Shown here: one piece after another, positions 11,173 through 23,434 of the stretch | How positions within the stretch are numbered: position 1 is the stretch's first letter | How the letters are laid out: each line of letters begins with the position of its first letter | From: Clarkia xantiana subsp. parviflora | Taxonomy: Eukaryota; Streptophyta; Magnoliopsida; Myrtales; Onagraceae | Length of the DNA stretch: 64,000 bases | Direction: 5' to 3' | Assembly (NCBI GenBank): GCA_036873135.1 | Contig: JAPTYO010000008.1 | Coordinates: forward strand, 31,336,761-31,400,760 | Program-made: the position numbers and the translations under genes | The notes under the pieces: model-generated | The model's input: only the letters and a program-made list of their open reading frames with translations | What the model was told of the DNA's origin: nothing | Databases searched by the model: none

Positions 11173-12461
11173 TCGTTCTTGAAAAACATCCTTGATCCCA
11201 TATAGCCTCAATAAGGCTAAGTGTTGCTTCTTGACCAAGGCATTTGTCAATAGATCTGCAATTTGGTCCTTGGAAGAAATATAATGTGGTGTCTTGTGAA
11301 GTGGCAATTCAATTCAATGTGTTTGGTACGATCATGGAACATTGGATTCTTTGCAATCTTCATAGCTGCTTGGCTATCCGTGTGAATTGGGATTGGAAAG
11401 TTCACATGCACACCAAGCTCTTTTAGAATTATACTCACCCAAAGTGCTTCTCCAATGGCAACTCTTAAGCACCTATACTTAGCCTCAGCACTTGATAGTG
11501 GAATAGTATCTTGTTTCTTGACCTTCCAACCAATCATGGCTGCCCCAAACTTAACACAATAAACACTCACTGATTTTCTACTAAATGGACAAGCAGCCCA
11601 ATCAGAGTCACAATATAAGCTTAACTTGAGGTTGTTGTTGGAAGGATATATCAAACCTTGCCCTTGGCTGCCCTTGATGTATTTGATGACTCTTATGGCA
11701 ACATCATAGTGTGATTTCTTGGGCTTGTCAACGAATTGACTAAGTCTTTGGACTGAGAAGCTAATGTTCGGACGTTTCATTGTCAAATAGAGTAGCTTCC
11801 CAATAAATCTTCTATAGGAAGTTGCATCCTCCAAAGGAACATCATCAGTGTTTGACTTGGAAGCCTCATCAAACTCACAAGTAGTAAGCTTGTCATTTAA
11901 TTCCATTGGAGTTTCAGTTGGCCTAGGCAGCCCCTAGACCAGCCTCTTCAATTAGTTCCATTGCATACTTCCTTTAGTTGATCACAAGTCCCTGATTTGA
12001 TCTTGAAATCTCTAGGCACAAAAAATACCTCAAGTCCCCCAAGTCTTTTAGCTTGAAGTGTTTTTGTAGAGTACACTTCAGTTGATCAATCATTTTAGCA
12101 TTGGAACCTGTAATGAGCAAGTCATCAACATAGATAAGCAAGAACACTTTGTCCTCCCCTTGAATCTTGTTGAACAAGGAATGATCAGACACACTTTGCT
12201 TGTATCCATTCTTCATCAATGTCTGAGTGAGTTTGATATTCCATTGTCTTGATGCTTGCTTGAAAGCATAAAGAGACTTGACAATTTTGCACACACGCTT
12301 AGGAGACCCATCAAGAGGCTTGTATGGATCAAAACTTTGACGAATGTCCATGTACAATTCTTCAGAGAGACACCTTGAAGAAATGCATTGTTTACATCCA
12401 TGTGAAATAATCCCCAAGATTTAGCTGCAGCCATGGCTAGAACTATCCTCACTGTGCCCAT
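11094..12461 (-). pseudogene. Copia-3 reverse transcriptase and RNase H
   Basis: Fragments in different frames: 12461-12216 ([21 protein letters not shown]), 12417-11974 ([16 protein letters not shown], then YVDD within LLIYVDDLLITGS), 11906-11247 (YLTMKRPNISFSVQRLSQF, CDSDWAACPFSRKSVS, SSAEAKYRCLRVAIGEALWV, HTDSQAAMKIAKNP), and a last piece from about 11290 with QIADLLTNALVKKQH. Frameshifts lie near 12420, 11940 and 11290. The last piece runs into the purine microsatellite and would end in poly-Glu/poly-Gly. All motifs match copia-5. Confidence 0.88.
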
Positions 12462-14109
12462 CTTGACAACTGGTGAGAATGTCTCATTGAAATCAGTGCC
12501 TTCAACTTGGTGAAACCCTTAGAAACTAGCCTTGCTTTGTATCTCTCAATAGAGCCATCTGAATTGTATTTAACTTTGAACACCCATTTGCAGCCAATTG
12601 TTGATTTTTCTTGTGGGAGCTCAACCAAGTCCCATGTCTTGTTATCTTGGAGAGACTTGATCTTTTCTTTCATAGCCACAATCCAATTGGGGTATTTAAC
12701 AGCTTGCTTGTAAGTATTGGGCTCCTTGATCTTGTCAATGGCAGCCAAGAAGCATTTGAATTGTGGACCCAAGTGATCATAAGAGACAAACTTCTCCATT
12801 CCAAAAGTTACATTGGAATTGACTCTATTTTGAAGTTGAGCATTCCTTGCACTCCTCCGTAGAATAGGTGGCTTAGGAACCTCAACAATGGGAGGTTGAG
12901 GTTGTACAACATCAATAGCAGGAGGATGTGCTTGTGGTGGATCAATGATTGGAGGAAGGACCTCCTCAAAAGAGTTGGAATTCTCAGGTAAGAACTCTTC
13001 AATGTGTTGCTTGACTCCCAAGCCCTTCAACTCCTCCTTAGACATGTTGAAAGGGAAGATGTTCTCATGGAAAGCAACATTATGAGATACTTGGAAGTTT
13101 GAATTTGAGATGTTCATCACAAGGTATCCTTTTTGAGAAGTAGATACCCCATATCAATGGCAGGTTCAACTCTTGGGCTAAATTTATCTGAACTGTTCAA
13201 CCTTGTAACAAAGCATAGGCACCCAATGATCCTCAAGTGATTGATAGAAGGCACCACCCCATATAGTACCTCCATAGGTGACTTGAACTTCAAAATGGAA
13301 GATGGTAGACGATTGATCAAATAACAAGCATTGAGAATGCAATACCCCCAATGTTTGAGTGGCATACAAGACTGAAAATGTATAGCTCTTGCAACATTCA
13401 GAATTTCCCTATGCTTGCGTTCCACTCTACCATTTTTTTGAGGAGTGTGCACACAAATTGTTTGATGTTGTATGCAAAATTGTGAAGGAGATCTTTGCAA
13501 ACTGAGTTGATGAACTCAGTCCCATTATCACTCCTCAAAGTCTTGACCATAGTGTTAAACTGATTCTTCACCATAATCATGTTCTTTATGTGACGAAAAG
13601 TATCACTCTTCTGTTTCATCAAATAAACCCAAGTAGCCCTTGAGAAATCATCAACAATTGTCAAGAAATATTGATTATTCTTGAACGTGGGCACCTTGTA
13701 AGGACCCCATAAATCCATATGAACCAAATAAAATGCTTTGGAAGCAATAGAATCAATGAGAGGAAATGATAATCTTGTTTACTTAGCAAGAGGGAAAATT
13801 GTGCACTGTTTGATACAATCAACAGATTTATTCAAACCCAAAATATCCAAATGATTCAAATAAGTCTCTGAAACATGACCCCAAACGTCTGTGCCATGTC
13901 CAAGCATCCACTTTATTCACACTAATGGAAGGTGCAGCCACTACTCTTGAACTTGAACTTGAAGGCACCACATCCTTCAAAGTGTAGAGATCTCTATTCC
14001 ATTCCCCAATCACCATGGACTTTCCACTTTGGCCCTGAAGTAACACATGATCAGAAGTGAAGATCACTTTGTAATTCAATTGACTAGGAAGCCTAGAAAA
14101 TGAGATCAA
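12449..14109 (-). pseudogene. Copia-3 integrase region and linker
   Basis: This part would insert the DNA copy into the genome. 14109-13828 carries the pre-integrase block WTWHRRLG. 13727-13398 carries HMDLWGPYKVPT and RSDNGTEF, two of the catalytic acids, and 13500-13117 carries KNGRVERKHREILN with the third. The piece 13120-12449 is the proline-rich linker and the start of polymerase (GCKWVFKVKYNSDGSIERYK). Frames change near 13800, 13450 and 13120, so no complete integrase can be read. Confidence 0.85.
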
Positions 14110-14117
14110 GTTGAATT

Positions 14118-15447
14118 TTAATCAAGGACCAAAAGGATATTGGTCAATGTGAATCCACTTGAGAATGAACAAGAACCAATGTGAGTCACTTTGCACTTCT
14201 GACCATTTGGTAAGTGGACAAATTGGTGATCAGAATAACTCAACCTCAAATCATGTAGCCAATGCATCTGATGAGTATTGTGGTTAGTTGCACCTGAGTC
14301 AACTATCCAAACCATAGAGTCACCTGATATACCTGTCATATTAGCATGAGCTTGATCAAAATCCTCAAAACTCAAAGGAAAATGATCAAAGTGGTCATCC
14401 TGGGCAGCAACATGTTGGATCCTCTTTTCAGCTGTGCCATGCACAATCCTCTTGTCACCAGCTGCCACATGCTCAACTATGCTTGAATTGACCCCATCAT
14501 CAACACTCGCATTAGCTGAGTTCCAAGGTCTCTTCCGTGGTTGACACCCTGGTGGCATTCCATGCTTGATCCAGCAAGTGTCAACTTTGTGACCCCTCTT
14601 TCCACAAAATGTGCAAACCCAAATAAACTTGTCAATAGGCACATTCCAAGTCCTCCCATTGCCATAACCCCTTCCAGCACCACCATTGTTTCTTTGATTG
14701 GCATTTGAATTCCTTGGAGCATAAGAATTCACATTCTGGTTCCTCCTTGAGTACTAAGCAGTGGCCTCGCCAAGGTCACCAATTGATCCAGAAATGGACC
14801 TCTGACTTTCTTCTTGCACCAAAACAGAGAAGGCAACACTCAAAGATGGCGTGGTTGCCTTATAACAAACTACTTCGAATGTGTGCATATAAGTCATTCA
14901 AACCCAACAGAAATTCCATGAGCTTTTGCTTCTCCTTATGCTCATTAACAATGTGAATGTCAGCAGTACACTCAAGAAACAAGTCCTTAATTGATCCAAG
15001 TGCATCCCATAGCTGCTTCATCTTGGCAAAGTACTCAGTGATTGATAGCACACCTTGAGAAGTTTGATAGATTTCCCCTGTTAATTGGAAAATCTGAGTT
15101 CCATCCACCTTATCAAACATCTCCTTCAAGTCATTACATATAGAAAGAGCCGTGGGATTGTAAATCAAACCAGAAACCAACTCCTTAGCCACAATGTTCC
15201 TGAGCCAAGCCTTAACAATTGTATTGGACCTGTCCCACTTGACCCTCTGAGCAATGGGCAAACTAAGCCGTGTGAAAGAACCATCAATGAACCCCAACTT
15301 GTTCTTGACCAACAAGCCTTCTTTGATTGAGGTACTCCAAGCATGATAATTTGACGAACCTTGTAGCTGAAATTGAATAAGAAGATGGCCAGTGGTGTCT
15401 GATGGGTGAAGGTAAAGTGGGCTATCAATGGCAGCATCTTGTGCCAT
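14118..15447 (-). pseudogene. Copia-3 gag, zinc knuckle and protease
   Basis: The start MAQDAAIDSPLYLHPSD at 15447 matches the gag start of copia-5. Open to 14860, it includes FQLQGSSNYHAWSTSIKEGL and KNKLGFIDGS, the conserved gag block of Ale/Retrofit-like elements. After a break, 14732-14118 contains a zinc knuckle (FCGKRGHKVDTC) and the protease site IVDSGATNHNTHQM. Gag coats the RNA genome; the protease matures it. The break between the pieces lies at about 14730-14860. Confidence 0.88.
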
Positions 15448-16016
15448 TTCTGAGCCTCGAAATCGAATATAAAGACTCAGCCAACTTGTTCCTCAAGAAA
15501 CAATCCAATAATCAAGAAATCTGCTCAGCAAATCACCAAGCATCAATAACTCCAATAGGACAATACAAACATCTAGCAATCCAGCCAAGAACAGCTCACG
15601 AATAGTCCAAAATAGGCCAGCTAGCAAATCTAGCAAGCAATCTGTGCAGTCAAGGAATCCCACGCACATATTCAAGAACAATCAATAGCAAATAATTTTA
15701 GATTCAGAAATCCACAATCCCAATCCAAAAAATCCTCAATAGCAATCAAGTAATTCAACAATCCGCAACTCAAATTAAGTAGAACTAGGCAAAACTACTC
15801 AATTCAAGCTCAACCCAACAACTCATCTTTAACTCACCTGAGCACCAAATAGATCTAGAAATGAGACTTACACGCAGCCATCCTTGAACAAGAAATGGCG
15901 AAAACAAAAATGAATGAGCAATCAAATGAATAACCCAAGCTGAAATCCCAAAGATCTGGAAGAAGAAATGAAGAAATTCAGGATTTATTCATCTCCAAGC
16001 AAGTGCTGTAAAACCA
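15448..16016 (-). other. Copia-3 leader
   Basis: About 570 bp between primer site and gag start, low in open frames, rich in short CAATCAA-type runs on the plus strand. It corresponds to the leaders of copia-5 (50090-50635) and copia-6. I see no further feature in it. Confidence 0.7.
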
Positions 16017-16028
16017 GCTCTGATACCA
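16017..16028 (-). promoter_or_regulatory. Copia-3 primer-binding site (initiator tRNA-Met)
   Basis: On the minus strand TGGTATCAGAGC follows the LTR end CACTTTATA with no spacer. It is the usual plant copia primer site, complementary to the 3' end of initiator tRNA-Met. Confidence 0.92.
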
Positions 16029-16208
16029 TATAAAGTGCAATAATATTTCATTGATTACTAGGGTTTACAATGAGCTAAGTACAATATATATAGACTAACT
16101 AAGGAGTACACTAAGTACATGTACAAGGGATAAAGGACGGGTGCATAATATGGTGTATGCACATTGTAGGCATTATGTAGGCACCATGGAAAGCACCGTA
16201 CTTCTATA
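16029..16208 (-). repeat. Copia-3 5' LTR
   Basis: The 180-bp repeat is the partner of 10913-11091. On the minus strand it starts TATAGAAGTACGG and ends CACTTTATA. The duplication CTCAC follows at 16209-16213. Confidence 0.93.
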
Positions 16209-16213
16209 CTCAC

Positions 16214-16954
16214 CCTTTTCGATGGGGTACTTCTTGGAGAAGTTTGATGCCTCTGACTTCGTTTAGGCTCGTTAATCCCATCTTGAGACTGAACGTTGCT
16301 CCCTCTCGAAATAATGCTTTCTATCAGAGCATCACTCCAACTGGGAACAAAGGCAGTGCTTGAACCTTGACCTACAACTTTTCTTGGACGACATCTCGGT
16401 CTCGGGATTCTACCTCCGAGATTAATTCCTTGATCACTAGGACCTGGAACCAAGTTGGTTGATCCACTACCACTAGGAACAATGGGTAGTTGTGGCATTA
16501 TTGGATTTTCATCCAGCGGTCCGACTACGTGATTATCAGGTTCAACTTGATTCGTACCTCCCACTGGATTTACTATGAAAATGTCTCCATCCTCATTTAC
16601 CATTTCATTCACCTGCGTTGCTGCCTCAAATCTCCAACTCTAAGTAAGTGGGACCTGATCATCATCGTTATCCTGCTCTAGTTCGATCAAGACTTCGTCT
16701 GTTTTGATTTCACCAATCATTGGAAATTCCTTCTCAAGGAATGTAACGTCTCTCTACTCATGTTCGACCACGCCACCATTTTCTTGAGCTGACACAAATA
16801 CATAACCCTTAGAGTTCTCTGAATATCTTATGAAGATACTCTTTAGTCCTATCGGTCCCAACTTGCCAAAATGGCTATCAGTTGTATGTGTATAGGCCGC
16901 GCAACCCCACAGTCGCAACCTGGTAAGTTTACTATCTACCGGTCCATAGCTCAT
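16214..16954 (-). pseudogene. Copia-2 integrase C-terminus and linker
   Basis: 16954-16754 reads WGCAAYTHTTDSHFGKLG and KSIFIRYSENSKGYVF, the conserved end of a copia integrase. 16612-16214 reads the acidic and proline-rich linker to polymerase (NPVGGTNQVEPDNH, DQGINLGGRIPRPR). It is cut at 16214 by copia-3 and continues at 10912. The two pieces are in different frames. Confidence 0.82.
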
Positions 16955-17114
16955 ATGGTGTCGTGTCTACCACTGTTTTCGGAACAAGGTTTACTATATG
17001 AGTGGCTGTCAACAATGCGTCTCCCCAAAAGGAGATTGGCAGTTGTGCTTGCGACATCATAGTTCTGACCATGTCCAGGAATGTTCGATTACGACGTTCA
17101 GCCACACCATTTTG

Positions 17115-18029
17115 TTACGGCGTTTTTGGGATGGTCGTTTGACGAGCAATTCCCTTTTCTTTGAACAACTTATTAAACTCATTTGAGAGATATTCTCCAC
17201 CTCTATCAGTCCGTAGGGTTTTCACCTTTCGCTCTTGCTGATTCTCTACGAGCTTTAGAAAACTTATAAAGCAGTCTATAGCTTCGGATTTGCGAGTAAT
17301 CATATGAGTAAACCCATAACGGATAAAGTCGTCAATGAAAGTTACAAAGTATCGTTTACCACCCCTAGCGGTTACGTTCATTGGTCCACATACGTCGGAA
17401 TGAATCAGTTGCAATGGATATTCGGCTCGTTGAGCTTCGCCAAATGGATATCGCTTAACAACGTTGTTAGTCCCGGGATGAATCCCTCGTCGAGTTAACG
17501 ACTGAACCCTGTCATAGCTTATATGTCCGAGCCTCGCATGCCATCCAACCGCATTAGTTTTTGCTTCCCTGGAAGACAATGCATACATTCTATTCGAATT
17601 TATACTACCATTCAAATCCATGACAATGAGACCATTAGAGGAAAGAGCATATCTATATAAGACGTTGCCTTTATTTATTTGAACAAGGGTCTTCTCAAAT
17701 AATAGAACAAAGTTATTGTTCATAAGAGCGGAAACAGAAACAACATTTCTACGGATTCTATGAGCAAAAATGACATTTTCAAGAAGTATGGTCCTGTCAT
17801 TATTCATTGACAACTTGCAGTTCCCTCCTCCTATGACTTCAACTTGTGAGTTGTCGCCAATATATATCCATTTAGAATCCTTTGGCAATCGTCTAAACTT
17901 TGCAAATAGTCCTTTGTCGTTAGCTATGTGGTTCGTTGCGCTTGAATCAAGAATCCAAGAAGAATTTGAGTCAGTTAACACGACAGTTGAGGAAACTAAA
18001 GCTTCCATAACATAACCAACATCGCGCAC
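17115..18029 (-). pseudogene. Copia-2 protease, pre-integrase and integrase core
   Basis: In one 304-codon frame: protease site ILDSSATNHIAND (usual form DSGATNH, so Gly is replaced by Ser), pre-integrase WHARLGHISYDRVQSL, then integrase with HSDVCGPMNV and RTDRGGEYLSNEF. The frame stops at a TAA exactly where related proteins read PQQNGVAERRNR; the following QNGVAERRNR is present in frame. This looks like CAA to TAA. The protease change and the stop make it non-functional. Confidence 0.87.
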
Positions 18030-18125
18030 CTTTTTAGGGTGCGACTTGCTGGACCCTGCCCCATTGCATATGCGGCATGGGCTGGAGTTCCCGCAGACTA
18101 TTTCGAATTTTAATCTGAGACTGCC

Positions 18126-18680
18126 CTATTTAGGCTTAGTCAATGTTTTATCATCGACTGCCTGTTGTTTCTTTCCCTTGTTCCAGCTCTTCCTCTTTCC
18201 CTGCCCAGCTTGTCCTGACATCTTTGTATCTTTCGATATTGATGTTAATCGAGCTTCTTCCATCTCGATCATTTTCAGGAAAAATGCAAGATCCAGCACG
18301 GAACCACTAATAGTTAATAAAGCATTGGCTGCTCTCCAAGACTTCGGGAGTATACCGATGATGGCTTGAATTTTATCCCATTCACCCATATGGATTTCTT
18401 CTTCTAATGGTCTCCACATTCAGAGGAGTTCGTATACCTTTTCAAGTACACTTTTACTGTTGTTGTTTAGACAATCATCCATGGCTGGTATAAGTGGGTG
18501 CAGTACAACTGCTATGCCATTTCCGTATTTCAGGAAGAGAGCATCCCAGATGTCCTTTGTTATCGGAATATCCTTATACACGTCATGGAAGTCCTGAGAC
18601 ATCTCAGACAGCAGCATCTTCTTTGTTTTCTTGTCATCTTGCTCCATTGGAAATGGGCGAATGCTAGTCCCTTAGTGTGA
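18126..18680 (-). pseudogene. Copia-2 gag remnant
   Basis: Two pieces, 18647-18420 (SQDFHDVYKDIPITKDIWDA) and 18419-18126 (EWDKIQAIIGILPKSW, MIEMEEARLTSIS, then a basic tail), have the shape of a copia gag with a helical capsid and basic nucleocapsid. A stop separates them at about 18420. A clear zinc knuckle cannot be read downstream. Confidence 0.7.
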
Positions 18681-18689
18681 CCATTATCT

Positions 18690-20204
18690 TGGCAGCTTAT
18701 TTTCTTTTGAATGTGGTCTATAAGACCTTAACCTTCCAGCAGTGTACTAATGTGTTTGCTCCATGAGTCGTAGTTCGTCACAATCAAAAGCTCATTAGCA
18801 CATGATGAAGCCATCTATGTCGTAATTCGTTACTAACACATTGATAATCATGCATAATCAGAAAGATAATAACATTTTAAGAAATAATTGCATACATCAG
18901 ATATCTATTAGGATGGAATACGAAAAATAATGATTCCTCAGCCATCCAAACCAACCGACCGCAAGTAAACCGAGGGAAGGGGGTTCGTGAAAGAGTTCAC
19001 ATTACCGTCGTCTTCAATCCAATAGACCAGTCTCTTAAAAACGGTTTTATTCTCAAATTACCGAAACGGGAAATTTGACATAAGCATACACGATCTTGGC
19101 TTTTCCAAGGCCCTTTTGTATTAAAAAAAATGTTCTGATGAACTTACGCATGCATATTTAATTCTACTTCACAAGTAAATCATCATAGCAAGCCAAATTC
19201 ATCAACCAAACCACACATCATGCATACGCGTCATGCGTCTAATGTTCCGAGGAACTCAAGTTAGCATATACATCATAATTCTACTTTCTAAGTAAACCAT
19301 TACATGTAGCTACATCCTCAACATTCAAGCATACGTGTCTTACATGAACACTTCCACATCAAACCTGAATATTTGGCGACTGAGTTTTGTTTTTAAAACA
19401 AATAAAATATTAGGGGCTGACTTGCAATTCATGCTTACAATTAATTATGCGTGTTTCTAGACATGAATCCTAGGCAATCGCAACCATCACAGCATGTCTG
19501 TCCAACTGCACAAAATTTAACCAGGGCCCTGCCCCCAACATCCAGCTAGCTTGACGTAGTCAAGACAACAGTTCTAATAAATATATGAGACGAAAAGTAA
19601 ACAATTTCAATTCAGGCCTCTAATTAATCCAGTCCCTAAATCATGCATTTCCGAGATCCATCCCCATAATCGAAACTAGGCATTAAGGTTTAATAAAAAA
19701 ACATGAAAGTTTTAAAACTTCGAGCACTGTGTAGACTAATTAAAGTTTAAAAAAAATTGGATTTTAAAACTTGACCATCTTTTTTTTATTAATTGACTTG
19801 AATTCAATTTTGAAAACAATGGTTCGGTTCAGTCAATTTCGGTCCCGTTGGGTTCGGGTCCAGTATTTCTGGTTCCTTTCGGTCCGGTTTTATTTTCAAA
19901 ATCTGGTTAGGTCTGAACTGGTCCAATAAAATAGGGTTCGGTTCGGTTCAACACACAAAACCGTTTCGGTTAGGTCCACTTAGTTACCCCGGTTCGACCC
20001 AACCCGACTAGGTCGAACCGATTAAGAAAATCTGGTTTGGTTTTAATCCTATCCAGTTTTGCAAATTGGACCGGCCCATTAAACACATAAGGTTGGGCCG
20101 AAATGATCTCGTGGGCTAAGTAGGGTTTTAAATTCCAACTAAAAACTTAACTTAGCCTCCAAGAATTATTAACTATATAAAATAATTTCTTATTGCATAT
20201 ATAC
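18690..20204 (-). other. Copia-2 leader, first part
   Basis: No gene. It is the reverse complement of the leaders of copia-1 (1-600) and copia-4 (about 21540-22700). Positions 19810-20060 are rich in GGTTCGGTT-like short repeats, which also occur in copia-4 near 21640-21880. The leader breaks at 20204, where copia-4 inserted, and resumes at 55491. Confidence 0.78.
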
Positions 20205-20777
20205 TGTTAGCATGTGGTGACGTGGCGCCGTAATTGGTAGCCTGTCAATGTTAAGGAAATTACCTAAGTTAATTAGGTAATTGTCACATTAGGTTAATTG
20301 GGCCAAGACCCAATCCCTAATTGACATGGAGGCCCAAAATTGGGCCTCCCCCTTAATAAGCATGGTTTGGCCGAACCATGTACCACATTGGTTGGATTGG
20401 ACTTTTGTCCACTCCACCAATGCTATATATAGGGGGTCTCCTAAGGGGTTTAACACATCAATCAAATTAATAAGTCCCTCCATTGAGGAACTTGAGAGAA
20501 ATCATCTCATCCTTAGTTGAGATTTTCGGTGTACATCAGTCCGAGGTTCGGTCCCTGTCGAAGAATCGATCAGAGGTTTTGCCGTGGAGCTTATACTGCG
20601 TAGGACTTCTTCTCACGAAGAACTTGTACGGGTTCCGACCAGAGGATCAGAACTCCCTCCACAACGTTCTTGGGCAGGAAAGCTATTGAGGTATGTGTAC
20701 ATTATTCCGCTGCGTAATTAGATTACTTACAAGTACACGTTTAGCATTTCGTAGTATTACGTCCCCGTAATCCAACA
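20205..20777 (+). repeat. Copia-4 5' LTR
   Basis: The 573-bp repeat runs from TGTTAGCATGTGGTG to CGTAATCCAACA. The TATA box TATATATA is at 20424-20431. It pairs with 49560-49888 plus 55262-55490. Confidence 0.93.
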
Positions 20778-20778
20778 G

Positions 20779-20790
20779 TGGTATCAGAGC
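20779..20790 (+). promoter_or_regulatory. Copia-4 primer-binding site (initiator tRNA-Met)
   Basis: TGGTATCAGAGC lies one base after the LTR end. It is the standard initiator tRNA-Met site and shows that 20205-20777 is the 5' LTR. Confidence 0.93.
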
Positions 20791-21402
20791 AATGTTAGGA
20801 GTTCTTAAATTTTTTATAAACTGATGTTCTTGAACCTTGAAAAGCCGATATTTTTATGTTTAAGAACACCAAGGTATTTTTAAAAATTTAAACAAGAAAT
20901 CATGTCTTTGATCTTTAAAAACTTAAAATTTTCGAGATTTACATGTTTTTATAAATCAAAACTGATTTTAGGTTTGAATTTGAGTTTGATGTTCATGATC
21001 TTCAAGAACACGATGAGTTTTATCAAGAACACTTTTTGGATTAATGATCAAGTTATGGTTTGATCTTAAAATTTGACAATTTTTCCAATTAAGGGTGTTT
21101 TTGCCGAAAACCCTAGTAAATTATTAGGTAAATTTTTTAATTTCTTATGGTCCAAGCAAGGTAATTTCGGCCAGCCTAGGTTAGGGATATAGTTTGCCAT
21201 ATTTTAATTTTATTAAAAGGTAACTATATATCTGTAAGTTGGAAAATATGGATAGGTTCACAATATAATATTGAAACATATATTAACTATCAATATATAT
21301 AGCTAAAATCTAGGGATTAATATATATTGATAGATTTAATTGCTATAAAAGATTAAGAAAATATCTTGTCTACATATATTTTAATCACTAAAGATATATT
21401 TG

Positions 21403-21445
<43 letters not shown>

Positions 21446-22785
21446 TGTTGATTGATTTGCACCTTAATGATAGAATCTTGACAATATTTATATATATTTA
21501 TATATGTGCCGAATTTATATATATATATTAGCAATATTGGAAATTATTTACTTAATTAATGTTTCTTGTGGCTAAGTTAAGTTTTTAGTGGACATCAAAA
21601 CCCTACTTAGCCCACGAGAAAGCCTTTCGGCCGAACCCTATGGGTTTATGGGCCGGTCCAATTGCTAAACCGGAACGGGTTAAACCAATCCGGGTTTCCT
21701 TAATCGGGTAGACCTTTTTAGGTCGGGTCATACCAGAGCAATTAAATAAGAGCCTAACCAAACCGGTTTTGTGTGATGAACTAAACCGTAATATTGTTTT
21801 ATTAAACCGTTTCGGACCAAACCAGATTTTTAAATCAAACCGACTCGAACCAGATTTTTAAGTTGGACCGAACCAAATTTTAAATTTTTTCGGAAATTTT
21901 TAAATTTTCAATAAAATAGGATGTCGAATTTTAAATCAAAAATTTTTTCGAACTTTAAAAGTTAACCTAAACAGTGCTCTTAGGGTTTATGTTTTAACAC
22001 GTTTTCGGATAAAACCCTAATACCTGGTTACGATTATGGGGATGGAACATATATTAGAACTCTCGTCTTGACTCAGTCAAGCTAGCTGGATAATAAATTG
22101 CGAGCATTGAGCTCTAGGATTTAAATATATGGTATGCGCAATAGGATAGACGTGCTATGCTGATTGAAATTGCCTAGAATCCATGTCTAGAAATTTTGCA
22201 TGATTGATTTTAAGCATGAATTGCAAGTCAGTCCCTAATATTTTCAAAACATTTTTAAAACTGAAAATGCCAGTCGCCAATTATGCATGATGTATGCGGA
22301 AGTTGTATGTTTTGACACGTATGTTAGAACGTTCATGAATGAAAGCATGTGGTAATTTACTTTAAGTAGAATTATGTATGCTAAGGAACATTAGACGCAT
22401 GACGCGTAAGCATGTTGTTTTGGTTTGTTCGATGTTTATGGCGTGATATAGTATTATGCATGCGTAAATTATCGGATAATTTTTACAAAATAAAAAAGGG
22501 CCATGGGAAAGCCAAGATCGGGTATGCATATTTGAAAATTCATGTTCCGGTAATTTGCAAAATAATAACCGTTTTCATAAGGCTGGTCTATTGGATTGAA
22601 GACGACAATAGTGTGAACTCTTTCACAACACCCTCTTCCCTTGGTTTACTAGTGGTCGGTTTGGTTTAGTGACTGAAGGATAACTATTCGTCGTATTCCA
22701 TTTTAATAGATAATCCGATGTTTGCAATTCTGTCAAAATGTTATTTTCTCCCTAACTTTGCATGATTATAATTGTAATAGTTCTA
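20791..22785 (+). other. Copia-4 leader with AT repeats
   Basis: Two kilobases without a gene. A (TA)n run is at about 21406-21440, followed by AT-rich sequence and, at 21640-21880, short AACCGGTTT-like repeats. The stretch from 22180 matches the start of the window. Confidence 0.75.
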
Positions 22786-23434
22786 ATGGCTGGGTCGGTA
22801 CGATTTTATAAACCATGCTATCTGGATGGTATCGATTACGAAGCATGGAGTGAGATGGTAAGAGAACGTCTTATAGCATGTGATACACACGGCTGTATCA
22901 TGACTATAAGAGAGAAAATGTTGGTACCACCAGACCACAACCTAATTCCCAGAACAGGGGACATAGGCTTGGGAGATAAGAAAGCTTGCAAGGTGATATT
23001 GGCATCCTTAGATAAAGAGGTTGCAGAGGACTTCACGCTCAATTATTCCGCTGTTCAGCTTTTGGGCTGCCCTTAAACTCCGTTTTGGTAGTGGAAAGGC
23101 AGCCGAAGCAAGAAAAGTAATAATAGAGTATGATGACCTAATTTGAAACAACACCAGAGTAAAACTTGTGTGTAACCGAAGGATCGAAAGATCCAATTGG
23201 AGAAAGATAATCAATATCGCACAGGGATATCTGATATCATGGTTTGCTGACGATAATGGACTAGGATACTTAATTGATTCAGTTAAGTACTCCATGTTCC
23301 TATTCAAGGAAAGCAACCAAAGGAGACTGAAAAGTTCCCATGTGCGCCACCGCAAGAGGACTAAGGAAATAGCAGAGGAAACAGGATCGAATTGGTCCTC
23401 GAACGAGATCTGTAGTATGACAAATACTACTGAT
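22786..23434 (+). pseudogene. Copia-4 gag remnant, cut by gypsy-B
   Basis: The ATG at 22786 opens MAGSVRFYKPCYLDGIDY, then EAWSEMVRERLIACD, a helical gag start in which the Trp of the capsid block is kept. The frame ends at 23076. Later sequence is broken by stops until gypsy-B begins at 23435. I call it gag from position and shape; no zinc knuckle is seen. Confidence 0.6.

Larger units (their letters stand above)
10913..16208 (-). mobile_element. Copia-3, Ale/Retrofit-like Ty1/copia element
   Basis: A complete insertion of 5296 bp. The target duplication CTCAC is at 10908-10912 and 16209-16213. LTRs of 179 and 180 bp differ by six substitutions and one indel (counted by eye). The termini are TA...TA rather than TG...CA. 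An initiator tRNA-Met primer site abuts the 5' LTR. Domain order on the minus strand is gag, zinc knuckle, protease, integrase, reverse transcriptase, RNase H. It interrupts copia-2 between integrase and reverse transcriptase. The gene has several frameshifts. It is the same lineage as copia-5 and copia-7. Confidence 0.93.

Noticed and set aside
10995..11307. Small proteins of poly-Glu, poly-Lys or poly-Gly
   Set aside because: They are translations of the triplet microsatellite. Only the end of the RNase H frame is of interest, and it is described there.
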